Assembly: GCF_004354045.1 (NCBI RefSeq)
Contig: NZ_SMRT01000006.1
Coordinates: forward strand, 272,782-336,781
Direction of reading: 5' to 3'
From: Paenibacillus piri
GTDB taxonomy: Bacteria; Bacillota; Bacilli; Paenibacillales; NBRC-103111
Length of the DNA stretch: 64,000 nt
A program made the position numbers and the translations under genes. Below the pieces are notes generated by a model that worked only from the letters and a program-made list of their open reading frames with translations, searched no databases and was not told where the DNA came from. Position 1 is the stretch's first letter; every line of letters begins with the position of its first letter. Positions 17,187-25,514 of this stretch are shown here, in pieces.

Positions 17187-18278
17187 ATGATGAAAATAGC
17201 CGTTATTGGCGCCGGTGAAACCGGTAAACGGTATGTGCAGCACCTGTTGAACGCCGGTCAAACGGAGATTGCCGGCGTGTATGATACGCAATTGGAAGCG
17301 GCTTCGGCATTAGCCCAACGATGCGGTTGTCCTGCATTTCCTTCGATGGAAGCGCTGGACGCCGCCTTGCCCCGGGACACGGTATACAACTGTTTAGGAC
17401 TGCCGGAGGACAGCCAGATGCCGTATCTGTTCCGCGCTTTAGCAGGCGGCAGGCAGGTAATTGCAAGAATGCCCGCTGCGGATAGCGTCGAAGATGTTCA
17501 AGCGCTGCTGGAAGCAGCCGAGGCGCATGGGGGCCGGTTGTTGTTCAGTCACCCGGAGCGTTTTTATTACCACAATATCGATTTGAAACATCGCATCGAA
17601 GCCGGATCGATCGGCCGGATCGGCACGATTAATGTCAAACGTTACCTTCCTCTGCGCCCCACTGCCTTCCGTCAGGATGAGTCAGGTGCGAGCGGCGTTC
17701 ATTGGATGGGCGGGAACTATAGCTGTGCCGGTGAGCCGAAAGACGGGGCACTATTTGGCCTCGCTCTGCACGATATCGATCTGCTGCGCTGGACACTCGG
17801 CGAAGTGGCGAACGTGTATGCGATGCATACAGCATCCGGAGAGTCGGATTATGTCCTGGTCACGCTTAAATTCCGGCAAGGCTCCATTGCCAATATCGAA
17901 GCGTACCGGGGGTATCCGGGCGGCTATACGGCGGCAGTAGAGTATGCCGGTTCCAAAGGCGTTATACGGTATGACAATCGCAAAACAAACGCGCTTCAAA
18001 TACACAAAACGGAAAATTCGGCTTCGTGGCCGCATAATACGCAGTTCAGCCCTTCCTTCCGCCATCCCGAGCTTGATGAGCTCGTTCACTTGTTAAGCTG
18101 CTTAAGAAACGGTTCACAGCCGATGATGACGGTCGAAGATGTCCGCGAAACGCTGAAAGTGGTACATGCGGCGCAACAATCGATTCGTACCGGTCAGCCG
18201 GTGCAGCTTGGCGTTGACCGAGTTAATGGCATACCCGGATTTCATGGCGAAGCGAACGGAGGTGGGGAGCATGCGTAA
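17187..18278 (+). CDS. Gfo/Idh/MocA family protein lacking EKP, trio 2 member B
   Basis: A 363-residue protein with a Rossmann start (GAGETG at residues 8-13). At the EKP position it has RMP (residues 94-96), so both Glu and Lys are lost. The second domain keeps ALHDIDLLRWTLGEV, matching LIHDIFLMRWMLGDV of its trio 1 counterpart. The ATG at 17187 follows AAGGGGA by 6 bases; 17181 and 17190 are alternatives, and the long upstream extension of the frame inside the previous gene is spurious. It overlaps the next gene by 8 bases. Loss of EKP in both middle paralogues points to a shared non-canonical function. Confidence 0.8.
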   Translation: MMKIAVIGAGETGKRYVQHLLNAGQTEIAGVYDTQLEAASALAQRCGCPAFPSMEALDAALPRDTVYNCLGLPEDSQMPYLFRALAGGRQVIARMPAADSVEDVQALLEAAEAHGGRLLFSHPERFYYHNIDLKHRIEAGSIGRIGTINVKRYLPLRPTAFRQDESGASGVHWMGGNYSCAGEPKDGALFGLALHDIDLLRWTLGEVANVYAMHTASGESDYVLVTLKFRQGSIANIEAYRGYPGGYTAAVEYAGSKGVIRYDNRKTNALQIHKTENSASWPHNTQFSPSFRHPELDELVHLLSCLRNGSQPMMTVEDVRETLKVVHAAQQSIRTGQPVQLGVDRVNGIPGFHGEANGGGEHA

Positions 18279-19281
18279 AATAAAAGTGGGACTGATCAGC
18301 TTCGCCCATCTTCATGCGGTCAGTTACTTACAGGCGCTGATCGGGCACCCGGAGGTGGAATTGGTCGGGATTGCGGATGAAAACCGGGAACGCGTAGAGC
18401 CATACATCCGGCAGTATCAAATACCCTATACTTCCGATTACCGCAAGCTGTTGGCCGGCGACGCCGATGTCGTGATCATCAGCTCGGAAAATTCCAGGCA
18501 CGCCGAGATGACGATTGAAGCGGCCCGGCATAAAAAGCATGTGCTTTGCGAAAAACCGCTGGGGATCGCCAAAGAAGAAATGCGTCGCATGATCGATGCA
18601 TGCAAACAAAACGGCGTGCAGTTGATGACATCATTTCCTAACCGCTACATTCCGATGATTGTCGCCGCCAAGCAGGCCATCGACCAAGGCGAAATCGGCC
18701 GGGTGATTGCCGTCAAAGCAACGAACAAAGGAGAAATGATCGGCGGATGGTTCAATGACCGCTCTTTATCGGGCGGCGGCGCGTTGATCGATCATACGGT
18801 GCATGTCATGGATTTGCTGAACTGGATTCTCCGCTCGCGGGCGGTTGAGGTGTACGCCGAGTCGGGCAGCTTGTTTCATGATGCCGATATCGATGATGCG
18901 GGAATGGTCCACGTCAAATACGAGAATGGTGTCATCGTTGCCTTGGATGCGAGCTGGTCGCGTACCCGCGCTTTTCCGTACAAACGCGATTTGACGATGG
19001 AGATCGTCGGCACGGACGGCGTTATTTCGATCGATTATTTCGCTCAAATCAATGAGGTGTACAGCGAAGCAGCCGGGCATGCCGAGTGGAGCTACTGGGG
19101 GGACAATAAGGATCAGCTGCTGATTAACGATTTGATCCGGTGCATCCGGGAAAATAGACCGGTGGCCATTACCGGAGAGGACGGATACAATTCAACCATG
19201 ATCGCATTAGCCGCTTACGAATCGATTCGTCTGAAGAGACCAGTAAGTCTTATTGATTATAAGATGGAAAAGGACGGATAA
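18271..19281 (+). CDS. Gfo/Idh/MocA family oxidoreductase, trio 2 member C
   Basis: A 336-residue family member and paralogue of the protein at 4708. Shared features include the variant nucleotide loop FAHLHA, CEKPLG, SGGGALIDHTVHVMDLLNW, VYAESGSLFHD, and the C-terminal ITGEDG...LAAYESIR. The ATG at 18271 is preceded by GGAGGTGGGG and lies inside the stop region of member B (8-base overlap), so translation is coupled. It is followed after 1 base by the ROK kinase start. Likely NAD(P)-dependent oxidation or reduction of a sugar carbon; substrate unknown. Confidence 0.88.
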   Translation: MRKIKVGLISFAHLHAVSYLQALIGHPEVELVGIADENRERVEPYIRQYQIPYTSDYRKLLAGDADVVIISSENSRHAEMTIEAARHKKHVLCEKPLGIAKEEMRRMIDACKQNGVQLMTSFPNRYIPMIVAAKQAIDQGEIGRVIAVKATNKGEMIGGWFNDRSLSGGGALIDHTVHVMDLLNWILRSRAVEVYAESGSLFHDADIDDAGMVHVKYENGVIVALDASWSRTRAFPYKRDLTMEIVGTDGVISIDYFAQINEVYSEAAGHAEWSYWGDNKDQLLINDLIRCIRENRPVAITGEDGYNSTMIALAAYESIRLKRPVSLIDYKMEKDG

Positions 19282-19282
19282 C

Positions 19283-20251
19283 ATGTATACGATCGGAGTC
19301 GATCTTGGCGGAACGCAGATCCGAGCGGGGCTGTTCGATCCTGCAGGCAAGCTATTGGTTAAAGCCGAAGCGCTGACTCTTGCGAATGAGGGGGCGGAAG
19401 CGGTTATCGGAAGGATGAAAGAAAGCATCTATGAAGTAATCCGTCATGTGGAGGGCTCGATTTCCGGAAACATCGCTGGTATAGGCATCGGCAGCCCCGG
19501 ACCGTTAAACCCGTTCACGGGCGTGGTGCTTTCCCCATCAACCCTACCGGGAATGATAGATATCCCGTTGCGAACGATCATGACCGACGAATTTCGAGTT
19601 CCCGTCTATGTAAATAACGATGCGAATGCCGCCGCCTTGGGCGAATGGTTGTACGGCAGCGGGCAGCATACGAATAATTTGCTATACGTCACCATAAGCA
19701 CCGGCATTGGGGCCGGGATCGTCGTCGACGGCAAGCTGCTGCTTGGCGAGCAGGGAAGCGCGGGCGAGATCGGGCATATGATTATCGATCCGAACGGCCC
19801 GTTATGCAGCTGCGGCAATCGCGGATGCTGGGAAGCTTGCGCTTCGGGAACGGGCATCGTGGAAAGAACGAAGCAAAAGCTGGAGCGCTGCGATGAAACG
19901 CAGCCTTACAGTCGTCTGCAATTATGCAGGACGCAAGAATTGACTGCAAAGGACGTATTTGCCGCAGCGATGCGTTATGATGCTCTGGCTATGGAGATCA
20001 TTGAGGAGACCCGGATGTATCTGGGTATTGGACTCATTAATCTGATTAACTTATACAATCCTCAAAAAATCGTTTTTGGCGGAGGCGTCAGCAAAGCGGG
20101 CGATTTCCTCTTGAAGCAGCCTATCGAGATGGCTCAACAGCGTTCTCTTTTGGGCATGCGCGACGTACAGTTTTCGATGGCTGCGCTTGGAGAAAACGTC
20201 GGACTATACGGCGCGGCGGCACTCGTCAGCTACGAGCAGCGGAACAAATGA
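19283..20251 (+). CDS. ROK family sugar kinase (glucokinase/N-acyl-hexosamine kinase-like)
   Basis: A 322-residue cytosolic ATP-dependent sugar kinase. Motifs are the phosphate-binding DLGGTQIRAG (residues 7-16), NNDANAAALGEW (catalytic Asp), EIGHM (sugar-binding Glu/His), and the zinc site CSCGNRGCWE. Unlike the regulator at 6082 it has no DNA-binding domain. The ATG at 19283 begins 1 base after the stop of the preceding oxidoreductase. It ends the operon. Phosphorylation of a free hexose or hexosamine released by the upstream enzymes, feeding NagB, is the natural reading, but specificity cannot be read from the motifs. Confidence 0.88.
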   Translation: MYTIGVDLGGTQIRAGLFDPAGKLLVKAEALTLANEGAEAVIGRMKESIYEVIRHVEGSISGNIAGIGIGSPGPLNPFTGVVLSPSTLPGMIDIPLRTIMTDEFRVPVYVNNDANAAALGEWLYGSGQHTNNLLYVTISTGIGAGIVVDGKLLLGEQGSAGEIGHMIIDPNGPLCSCGNRGCWEACASGTGIVERTKQKLERCDETQPYSRLQLCRTQELTAKDVFAAAMRYDALAMEIIEETRMYLGIGLINLINLYNPQKIVFGGGVSKAGDFLLKQPIEMAQQRSLLGMRDVQFSMAALGENVGLYGAAALVSYEQRNK

Positions 20252-20395
20252 ATGCGATAGAACCTGCATGGAAAAAAGGGCTGTCCCATAAGGGCATCAA
20301 CCGGTGATACAGTCCAAGAGCCTGACGCCGCAATTGGAGACCGTCAAGCGATATTATTCATGACCGCGCAGGCATGGGAAAGGATCCCAATAAAT

Positions 20396-20432
20396 GCGGC
20401 TGTTTCCCGGTATTCGACCAGGGAACAGCCGC
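20396..20432. terminator. Convergent-gene stem-loop between ROK kinase and BaiN-like genes
   Basis: GCGGCTGTTTCCC and GGGAACAGCCGC pair over about 12 bp around a 12-base loop. T runs are weak on both sides, so it may act as a modest bidirectional terminator for the converging genes. The rest of 20252-20469 shows nothing recognisable. Confidence 0.5.
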
Positions 20433-20469
20433 TTCTTGTCTGAATCTAATTCCGCATGTTCGGATTTCT

Positions 20470-21723
20470 TTAATTAAGGGCGGCGCTTTTTCCAGCTGTG
20501 TAGCCAGTGGCGAAGGCGGCCGTTATATTATACCCTCCGGTGTAACCGTGAATATCCAATATTTCTCCGCAAAAATACAAACCGCGCATCATTTTCGACT
20601 CCATCGTTTTTGGATCGATTTCTTTCAAATTTACACCGCCGCCCGTTACAAAAGCTTCCTCGATCGATAAGGTTCCATCTACAGAGACCGGGAAAGCTTT
20701 GATCAACCGGCTCAGCTCCAGCCAGTTTTGTTTAGGAATGTTGTCGTAAGTCAGCTGTTCGTTCAATTGGGCCTTATCCAGCAGCAAGGCGACCATCCGT
20801 TCCTGGAACTTCGTCTTCAAACTATTTTTAATCGCCTTTTTCGGCTCGTTTCTGGACAGGCTCAACGTTTCTTCGTATAATTCCTCCGCGCTTTTATCAG
20901 GGCATAAATCGATCGTCAGACGTACCTCTGTCGAGTCTTTGGCCAATTCCTTTACTACAAATTGACTGCATCGCAGCGCAATCGGTCCCGATAATCCGAA
21001 ATGGGTAAACAGCAGATCGCCTTGGTGAGCGACGACTCTTTTTCCCTTTGCATTCCAAACGGTTAGCGTGACATCGCGGAGAGAGAGACCTTGCAGCTCG
21101 CGGCTCCGAATGTAAGGCTCGCTCGAAGTGAGCGGTACCTCCGTCGGAAACAGCGTCGTGATAGAGTGTCCCGCAGCCTCCGCCCAGGCGTAACCGTCGC
21201 CGGTTGAACCGGTGTGAGGAACCGATTTGCCGCCGGATGCGATAATCACGCATTTGCTATGTATTGTTGGGCCCGATTTGAGCCGGACGCCGGAGACTTG
21301 TCCCTCGTTATACATGACTTGATCGACCGGGCTGTTGACCCGGATTTCGACGCCCTGCCGCCGTACCTGGCTGACGAGGGCATCGACCACCGACTTGGCT
21401 TTATCCGACACGGGAAACATCCTCCCGTTATCCTCTTCTTTCAATCGTATTCCCAATTGCTCAAAAAACGCGATGATGTCCCTGCTGCCGAAGTGGGCAA
21501 AAGCGCTGTACAGAAACCGGCCGTTGCCGGGGATATGCTTAATCATTTCATCGACATCCTTGTTGTTCGTTACATTACAGCGTCCGCCGCCGGAAATGCC
21601 GAGTTTTCTTCCTAATTTGTCTCCTTTATCGATCAGCAAAACGTTCGCGCCGTGCTCGCTGGCGGCAATGCTTGCCATTAGGCCGGCTGAACCGCCGCCT
21701 ATTACTATCACATCGTAAACCAT
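20470..21723 (-). CDS. BaiN/HI0933-like NAD(P)/FAD-dependent oxidoreductase
   Basis: A 417-residue flavoprotein. The N-terminal dinucleotide motif is [28 protein letters not shown] (residues ~38-53) is diagnostic of the HI0933/YhiN/BaiN group. GFSMP-type substrate loops are replaced here by [18 protein letters not shown], and the C-terminal FAD motif is [11 protein letters not shown]. The family is FAD-containing and of mostly unknown physiological substrate. The gene is transcribed alone, convergent with the sugar operon and divergent from the deacetylase gene. The start ATG has only a weak AGGGG upstream. Confidence 0.9.
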   Translation of the reverse strand: MVYDVIVIGGGSAGLMASIAASEHGANVLLIDKGDKLGRKLGISGGGRCNVTNNKDVDEMIKHIPGNGRFLYSAFAHFGSRDIIAFFEQLGIRLKEEDNGRMFPVSDKAKSVVDALVSQVRRQGVEIRVNSPVDQVMYNEGQVSGVRLKSGPTIHSKCVIIASGGKSVPHTGSTGDGYAWAEAAGHSITTLFPTEVPLTSSEPYIRSRELQGLSLRDVTLTVWNAKGKRVVAHQGDLLFTHFGLSGPIALRCSQFVVKELAKDSTEVRLTIDLCPDKSAEELYEETLSLSRNEPKKAIKNSLKTKFQERMVALLLDKAQLNEQLTYDNIPKQNWLELSRLIKAFPVSVDGTLSIEEAFVTGGGVNLKEIDPKTMESKMMRGLYFCGEILDIHGYTGGYNITAAFATGYTAGKSAALN

Positions 21724-21960
21724 GTATACAGCCCCTACACTTGCTGATTTTTATTGATCATAGCATGATTTTTTCATAATTCAAAGCCGCGCCGGAACTC
21801 ATTCTACTTTGGGGTTGTGCTATGCGGTTATGTCGTACGGTACCTGCGACCACTCGCCTGGCATTTCATGATTCTCCCAGCGCAACCAATAATCATACAG
21901 ACGTTACAGCCGTTTCCGAAGCCATAATAAGGATACGATTTTGGCTAGGGGAGGATGGCT

Positions 21961-23031
21961 ATGAGTAAACGGAAAGCGTTGGCTGCGGGCTGCGCGGCAG
22001 TGGTCTGTGCGCTTCTATGGCTGGCGATGCCGCCGGCCGATCTAAACCCGGAAAAATCGCAGCATTCCGTCGGTCCGTCCGAAGCAACAGGTGCGCAGAG
22101 CCTGGAGGCCGAGCCGCAGCAGCAAGGGCAAGGCGGCCGTCAAAGGCCGAGTTCGGAGAAGCTTCAAGAAGGCGGTAACGGCCGAATGAAGCCCCAAGCA
22201 GGACCGCCTGTGGCGACTGACTCCTACGGCTACGGTCCGGTTGAAGAGCAGCCCGGTCAGACTCCGGCGGATCCGCTCATAGGCCCGAAGCGGCCGGCTG
22301 CCGATTCCGCTGCGGGCGGAGAGACGACGCCGCAGGACGGGACAAGCCCAAGCCGCGCCTCGAAACCGCCGGCCGATTCGACCTATCCGGTCAAAGGCAA
22401 GGTCGCGTATTTAACCTTTGACGACGGTCCGTCGCGGAGCACGCCGCGCATTTTGAGCATTTTACGCGAGCACGGCGTCAAAGCGACCTTTTTCGTCATT
22501 GGCAAAACGTCGGAAGAAAGCAAGCAGCAGCTGAGAAATATAGTCGCGCAGGGCCATGCGCTGGGCAATCATACGTTTTCGCATGACTACAAACAAATTT
22601 ATAAATCGGCAGACAGTTTTAAGGCGGATGTGGATAAGTTGGACCGCTTTCTAATGGAAACGGTAGGTATAAAGCCTGAAGTTTTGCGTTACCCGGGAGG
22701 GTCGAACAATCAGCTGAGCTGGCGGACCGGAGGTCGAAATGTGATGAAAATTATTACCCGGGAAATGTCGAAAAATGGAATTCCATACTTTGACTGGAAT
22801 GTGAGCTCGACCGATGCAGCCGCTCCGGTACAGGACAAGCAATCGATAATCGAATCCGTCAAAACCAATAGCGCAGGCAAGCCGAATATAATTGTGCTTA
22901 TGCATGACATGGATTTGAAGACAACGACCGTGGAGGCGCTGCCGACTGTCATTGCGTATTTGAAAAACCAAGGCTATCGGTTCGATGTGCTGAGCAAAAG
23001 CTCGTTTACATACCAATTTTTGAAGCCTTGA
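21961..23031 (+). CDS. Secreted/membrane-anchored polysaccharide deacetylase (NodB domain)
   Basis: A 356-residue protein. An N-terminal hydrophobic segment (residues ~6-24) is followed by a ~110-residue Pro/Gln/Gly-rich linker and a NodB deacetylase domain. Motifs seen are TFDDGPS (metal-binding/catalytic Asps), GNHTFSH (metal His pair) and LRYPGGS. It removes acetyl groups from an extracytoplasmic polysaccharide, most likely peptidoglycan. The ATG at 21961 sits 6 bases after GGGGAGG; 21955 is an alternative. Its end overlaps the sigma-G-like promoter of the next gene. A sporulation role is possible but not shown. Confidence 0.9.
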   Translation: MSKRKALAAGCAAVVCALLWLAMPPADLNPEKSQHSVGPSEATGAQSLEAEPQQQGQGGRQRPSSEKLQEGGNGRMKPQAGPPVATDSYGYGPVEEQPGQTPADPLIGPKRPAADSAAGGETTPQDGTSPSRASKPPADSTYPVKGKVAYLTFDDGPSRSTPRILSILREHGVKATFFVIGKTSEESKQQLRNIVAQGHALGNHTFSHDYKQIYKSADSFKADVDKLDRFLMETVGIKPEVLRYPGGSNNQLSWRTGGRNVMKIITREMSKNGIPYFDWNVSSTDAAAPVQDKQSIIESVKTNSAGKPNIIVLMHDMDLKTTTVEALPTVIAYLKNQGYRFDVLSKSSFTYQFLKP

Positions 23032-23058
23032 TTGAATCGTTGACTGAAACGCATACTA
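23029..23058 (+). promoter_or_regulatory. Sigma-G-like promoter for the SspM-like gene
   Basis: CATACTA (23052-23058) matches the forespore sigma-G -10 consensus exactly. TGATTG (23029-23034), 17 bases upstream, is a partial match to the -35 consensus TGAATA. It lies 36 bases before the small spore-protein ORF, consistent with late forespore expression. Confidence 0.5.
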
Positions 23059-23094
23059 ATTATGCGTAAAAATAAGCGAAGGGAGCTGAAAACG

Positions 23095-23223
23095 ATGGCA
23101 GCGAATCAATCCTCCAAGGAACAGGAACAGCAGGCGCACAAAAATAAACAGCAAGCTTCCAGGCAACCCGGCGAAGCCGCTTATGATAAAAAATTGGACG
23201 GACCGAACCGGCCTTCGGTTTAA
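23095..23223 (+). CDS. sspM: Small acid-soluble spore protein, SspM-like
   Basis: A 42-residue, highly hydrophilic Gln/Lys-rich peptide preceded by GAAGGGAG. Its C-terminus, YDKKLDGPNRPSV, closely matches the end of Bacillus subtilis SspM as I recall it (DKKLGGPNRPST); the rest is low-complexity, as in minor SASPs. The exact sigma-G-type -10 upstream supports forespore expression. Minor SASPs are packaged in the spore core, and their individual roles are unclear. The ORF would be missed by a length cut-off. Confidence 0.65.
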   Translation: MAANQSSKEQEQQAHKNKQQASRQPGEAAYDKKLDGPNRPSV

Positions 23224-23266
23224 CCGATGGTTTGAATCATTCGGACTGCTGGAACAAGGAGTGATT

Positions 23267-23752
23267 ATGATGGACCGTAATGAAAAGAAAAAGAACGCTA
23301 ACGAGCCGGCCGACGATAATCCCGATCAAAAGCAGACGGCCTCTTCCGATCAAAGCGATCTTGATCCGTTCGAAATAAATTTTTTGCCGCAGTTTATGGA
23401 AGGCAGAGGCCCTAGAGACCCTTTTGTCAATTCCCAAGGGGTGGTGATCGGGGACCATATGTATCAGTCGAAGCATTCGCCGCTCGAGCAGTGGAGCACG
23501 GAGACCGATCCCGCTGTGATGGCCGGCGACGAATGGGTGCACCCGTTCAAAGATATCGGCTTCCATACCGCTGAAAATCGCGATATATTCGAAGAGGGCG
23601 TTCCCCCGCGCAGCGGCATCTTTATGCACCCGGACAAGGACGTCGCCTACCCGGCATATAACAACGAGGCGGGCGGCAGCGCCGGCGATGCGGACCCAGC
23701 CGAGGCCAGCGCGGATCAAACGAAACAAAACAATGGACCAGGCAAGCCGTAG
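23267..23752 (+). CDS. Conserved DUF3905-like protein
   Basis: A 161-residue soluble, acidic protein. The ATG at 23267 (or 23270) follows AAGGAGTG; the frame upstream overlaps the SspM-like gene and is not part of it. The central portion, with FEINFLPQF, VVIGDHMYQSKHSPLEQWS and AGDEWVHPFKDIGFHTAENR, matches my memory of the DUF3905 family restricted to Bacilli. Both ends are low-complexity and charged. There are no membrane segments. Its position next to a spore protein gene suggests, but does not prove, a sporulation-linked role. Function unknown. Confidence 0.6.
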   Translation: MMDRNEKKKNANEPADDNPDQKQTASSDQSDLDPFEINFLPQFMEGRGPRDPFVNSQGVVIGDHMYQSKHSPLEQWSTETDPAVMAGDEWVHPFKDIGFHTAENRDIFEEGVPPRSGIFMHPDKDVAYPAYNNEAGGSAGDADPAEASADQTKQNNGPGKP

Positions 23753-23889
23753 CGGCGGAAAAGGGGCTCCGATATACGCCTGTCCCCGCCGTTTATGGAA
23801 ACAGCTACTTTGCTTTCATCCCTTACCGTTGTATAATGAAGACATATGAAAGTTTGTAAACCCATATGTAGGTAAAGGAGTGAAAGTAC

Positions 23890-24324
23890 ATGTCCATGTC
23901 ATTTGAGTCATACATGAAAGATATGGTTCAGCCGATGCGCGATGATTTGACCCGAATCGGCGTAACCGAATTGCGTACTCCGGAGGAAGTCGTTGAAAAG
24001 CTGGAGGGATCGAAGGGCACTGCGCTGCTTGTCATCAATTCCGTTTGCGGCTGTGCGGCCGGTCAATGCAGACCTGGCGTTGCCAAAGCGCTGCAAAATG
24101 AGGTGAAGCCGGATCACCTGTTTACCGTATTTGCCGGTCAGGATAAGGAAGCGACGGCCAAAGCTCGCGAATACTTGGCTCCGTACCCGCCATCCTCTCC
24201 ATCCATCGCCTTGATGAAGGACGGAGAACTCGTTCATTTCATTCAACGCCACCAAATCGAGGACCGTTCTGCAGAGATGATCGCAGCGGATTTGATCGGC
24301 GCATTTGAAAATTATTGCAAATAA
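23890..24324 (+). CDS. Bacilliredoxin, BrxA/BrxB family
   Basis: A 144-residue thioredoxin-fold protein of the YphP/YqiW family, identified by the CGC active site in SVCGCAAGQCRPG (residues ~53-65) and the C-terminal HxIxxHQIE-like segment. Bacilliredoxins remove bacillithiol from S-bacillithiolated proteins after oxidative stress. AAAGGAG precedes the ATG. The gene is monocistronic with its own terminator. Whether it is the BrxA or BrxB orthologue cannot be decided here. Confidence 0.92.
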   Translation: MSMSFESYMKDMVQPMRDDLTRIGVTELRTPEEVVEKLEGSKGTALLVINSVCGCAAGQCRPGVAKALQNEVKPDHLFTVFAGQDKEATAKAREYLAPYPPSSPSIALMKDGELVHFIQRHQIEDRSAEMIAADLIGAFENYCK

Positions 24325-24343
24325 ACAGCGATGCTAACATTAT

Positions 24344-24380
24344 AGCTCCCGTCTGCCTTTGTGCGGGCGGGAGCTTTATT
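24344..24380 (+). terminator. Terminator of the bacilliredoxin gene
   Basis: AGCTCCCGTCTGC and GCGGGCGGGAGCT form a long GC-rich stem (24344-24375) followed by TTATTT. Confidence 0.85.
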
Positions 24381-24381
24381 T

Positions 24382-24442
24382 AACCTTATACGTAAGGTTC
24401 GCTCCGTTAAACATTGACAAGGTTCAAATTTATTCGTATCAA
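24382..24442 (+). promoter_or_regulatory. nadE promoter with an upstream palindrome
   Basis: TTGACA (24414-24419) and TATCAA (24437-24442) are spaced by 17 bases. The perfect inverted repeat AACCTTA-TACG-TAAGGTT (24382-24399) ends 14 bases before the -35, a position suited to an activator or repressor. About 130 untranslated bases follow before nadE. The palindrome does not look like the NiaR site I know, and its binder is unknown. Confidence 0.45.
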
Positions 24443-24575
24443 CAACCCCCGCGTGTGACATATCGAAGTACATAGGGCGTTAGTGGAAAAGTTACTTAAT
24501 TATTTGGAGGCTGCCGCTTGCAATCTTTTTAAGCAGGACTATACTAAAAGGAAATAAGAGGGAGAGGTGTCGTTG

Positions 24576-25385
24576 ATGAGCCTGCAGCAGGAAATTATCG
24601 CAAAGCTGGGCGTGATGCCGGAGATTAATGTGGATGAGGAAATCCGCAAAAGAGTCGATTTTTTAAAGCAATACGTATTGAAATCGGGAGTAAACGGGCT
24701 CCTTATCGCCATTAGCGGCGGGATCGACAGCGCGGTTGCAACAGGGCTGTGCGTACAAGCAACCAACGAGCTGACACAGGAAAAGGACAAGGAATACAAA
24801 ACCGTCGGTGTGTTCCAGCCTTATGGCGAGCAGGTCGATATTGCGGACAGCTATGCCGTTGCCGAAGCGTTCCAGCTTAAATACCGGATTGAAACGAATA
24901 TTGAAGAAGCGGTCAATGAAATCGCGTTGGAGGCCGAATACGGCTTGAAATCGATCGGCGATTCTCGCCATTTAAGCCGCGGCGGCAAAGGGAACGTCAA
25001 GGCGAGAACGCGCATGGTTCTGCAGTATGCGCTGGCGTTTGAGCTGAACCTCCTTGTTGTCGGCACCGATCATGCATCCGAGGCGATTACGGGCTTCTTC
25101 ACCAAATATGGCGACGGTGCCGTAGACATTACGCCGCTCAGCACGCTGAACAAGCGCCAAGTCAGACTGCTGGCCGCCAAGCTGGGAGTGCCGCAAAGCG
25201 TGCTGGACAAAGCGCCGACAGCGGGCCTATGGGAAGGCCAAACGGACGAGAACGAGCTCGGTATCACCTATGACGCGAACAGCGCTTATTTGGAAGGCAA
25301 GACGATCGATCCCAAGGAACAGGAAAAGCTGGAGAAGCAGTACTTGAAAACGGCGCACAAGCGTGAGCCGATTCCGGGTATTTAA
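24576..25385 (+). CDS. nadE: NH3-dependent NAD+ synthetase
   Basis: A 269-residue enzyme converting deamido-NAD, ATP and ammonia to NAD+, the last step of NAD biosynthesis. The PP-loop is SGGIDSAVATGL (residues ~45-56). KGNVKARTRM and GTDHASEAITGFFTKYGDG are typical of the ammonia-dependent, single-domain form (no N-terminal glutaminase domain, normal length ~270). The ATG at 24576 follows AGGGAGAGG; an in-frame GTG at 24567 is less likely. Confidence 0.96.
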   Translation: MSLQQEIIAKLGVMPEINVDEEIRKRVDFLKQYVLKSGVNGLLIAISGGIDSAVATGLCVQATNELTQEKDKEYKTVGVFQPYGEQVDIADSYAVAEAFQLKYRIETNIEEAVNEIALEAEYGLKSIGDSRHLSRGGKGNVKARTRMVLQYALAFELNLLVVGTDHASEAITGFFTKYGDGAVDITPLSTLNKRQVRLLAAKLGVPQSVLDKAPTAGLWEGQTDENELGITYDANSAYLEGKTIDPKEQEKLEKQYLKTAHKREPIPGI

Positions 25386-25389
25386 GCGG

Positions 25390-25419
25390 ACAGACCGTGC
25401 GGAGGCACGGTCTGTTTTT
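25390..25419 (+). terminator. Terminator of nadE
   Basis: A perfect 11-bp stem, ACAGACCGTGC/GCACGGTCTGT, around the GGAG loop, followed by TTTTT. Confidence 0.92.
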
Positions 25420-25514
25420 AGTGTTTAACACCGTCCGGTTCAAGCCAGACACAACTACTAAATAGCCGGTAAGCATCTACAGCGCGCTCTAAATTAACGT
25501 TTTTCTATTTTGGC

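Noticed and set aside
50..20251. Idea that the first 20 kb is a recently acquired genomic island
   Set aside because: No integrase, tRNA target, direct-repeat ends or clear shift in base composition was visible; the operons look native in style to Paenibacillaceae.
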